Positions 5,748-5,908 of a DNA stretch of 5,908 bases are shown here, in pieces. The notes under the pieces are model-generated. The model searched no databases. It was not told the DNA's origin and saw only the letters and a list, made by a program, of their open reading frames with translations. The stretch's first letter is position 1, and every line of letters begins with the position of its first letter. The position numbers and the translations under genes are program-made. The stretch is taken from assembly GCA_002255315.1 (NCBI GenBank), contig NCBD01000119.1, positions 1 through 5,908 on the forward strand, written 5' to 3'. The stretch comes from Actinobacteria bacterium 21-64-8 (GTDB lineage: Bacteria > Actinomycetota > Acidimicrobiia > Acidimicrobiales > RAAP-2).

Positions 5748-5908
5748 CAGGGCGACGCAGGTCACAAAGAATGCATTGGACGAAACCGCGGCGCGCCACT
5801 ATGGGCGTTGGTCTCGAAGGCGACCGGTTCGCGAGGGGCCCACGGCAAGGCCGCGGAGCGGTGCGCAGCGGTGCAAGCTCCGCAGGCCGCGGTCAGACCA
5901 CGGTCGGA
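5748..5908. other. Non-coding tail with several short stems, no gene identified
   Basis: No credible plus- or minus-strand gene covers this stretch. It contains complementary pairs TGGGC 5802-5806 / GCCCA 5838-5842, GCGGAGC 5853-5859 / GCTCCGC 5877-5883 and ACCGCGG 5785-5791 / CCGCGGT 5887-5893, plus the direct repeat AGCGGTGC at 5857 and 5867. In high-GC DNA such pairs are common. It matches no tRNA, RNase P, tmRNA or riboswitch pattern that I know. Confidence 0.4.

Noticed and set aside
4353..5765. 470-codon open frame on the minus strand opposite unit 12 and DUF4214
   Set aside because: It lies antisense to well-recognised domains, is Arg-rich, and begins inside the non-coding palindrome region; a typical high-GC shadow.
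5452..5799. 115-codon minus-strand open frame covering the 3' non-coding region
   Set aside because: It spans the palindromes and the antisense of the DUF4214 end, and has no recognisable domain and no supporting start context.
5776..5805. TTGGAC followed after 18 bases by TATGGG, a possible promoter
   Set aside because: The -10 match is only three of six bases and no gene start is visible downstream within the window.

Overview
The window is about two-thirds GC and is almost entirely one plus-strand gene for a very large, repetitive, probably cell-surface or secreted protein. The reading frame is broken: it runs in frame 1 from about 127 (repeat homology starts at about 204) to about 2297, in frame 2 from about 2298 to 2979, and in frame 3 from about 2980 to the TAG at 5589-5591. 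Comparison with sister repeats explains both frame changes as small losses, about 35 nt near 2297 and 2 nt near 2979. Restoring those 37 nt gives a single 1833-codon frame from 127. Mutation and assembly error in a repeat array cannot be told apart from this sequence alone.

The protein consists of twelve PKD-like Ig-fold units of about 100 residues, each with an 'ATFxxxY..DYTATIDWGDG..GSHxYAxEG..LTVTxSD' signature. Units 1-5 (376-1920) form one Thr/Ser-rich, lysine-free subfamily. Units 6-9 (1921-3095) form a second subfamily. Unit 10 carries a long beta-rich insert (3339-3959). Units 11-12 are diverged. They are followed by a Big_9/cadherin-like domain (4572-4850) and four DUF4214 repeats (4851-5588).

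The likely source is a member of the Planctomycetota. The grounds are the high GC, the giant PKD-like repeat protein ending in DUF4214, the 'SLTVSGADGVANSF...GGITFNGG' type insert, and short GCTTGC/GCAAGC palindromes after the gene. This is a judgement from familiar patterns, not a database match.

The 5' end is unsatisfactory. Repeat homology begins abruptly in mid-unit at about 204. No signal peptide or convincing ribosome binding site precedes it, and the lower-GC stretch at 1-203 has no clear gene apart from a weak candidate divergent start at 46 on the minus strand. The 3' end (5592-5908) is non-coding, with nested palindromes and a stem-rich tail. I see no RNA gene I can name, no mobile-element gene, no CRISPR array and no defence or biosynthetic system. 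The noteworthy content is the repeat architecture and its breakage.
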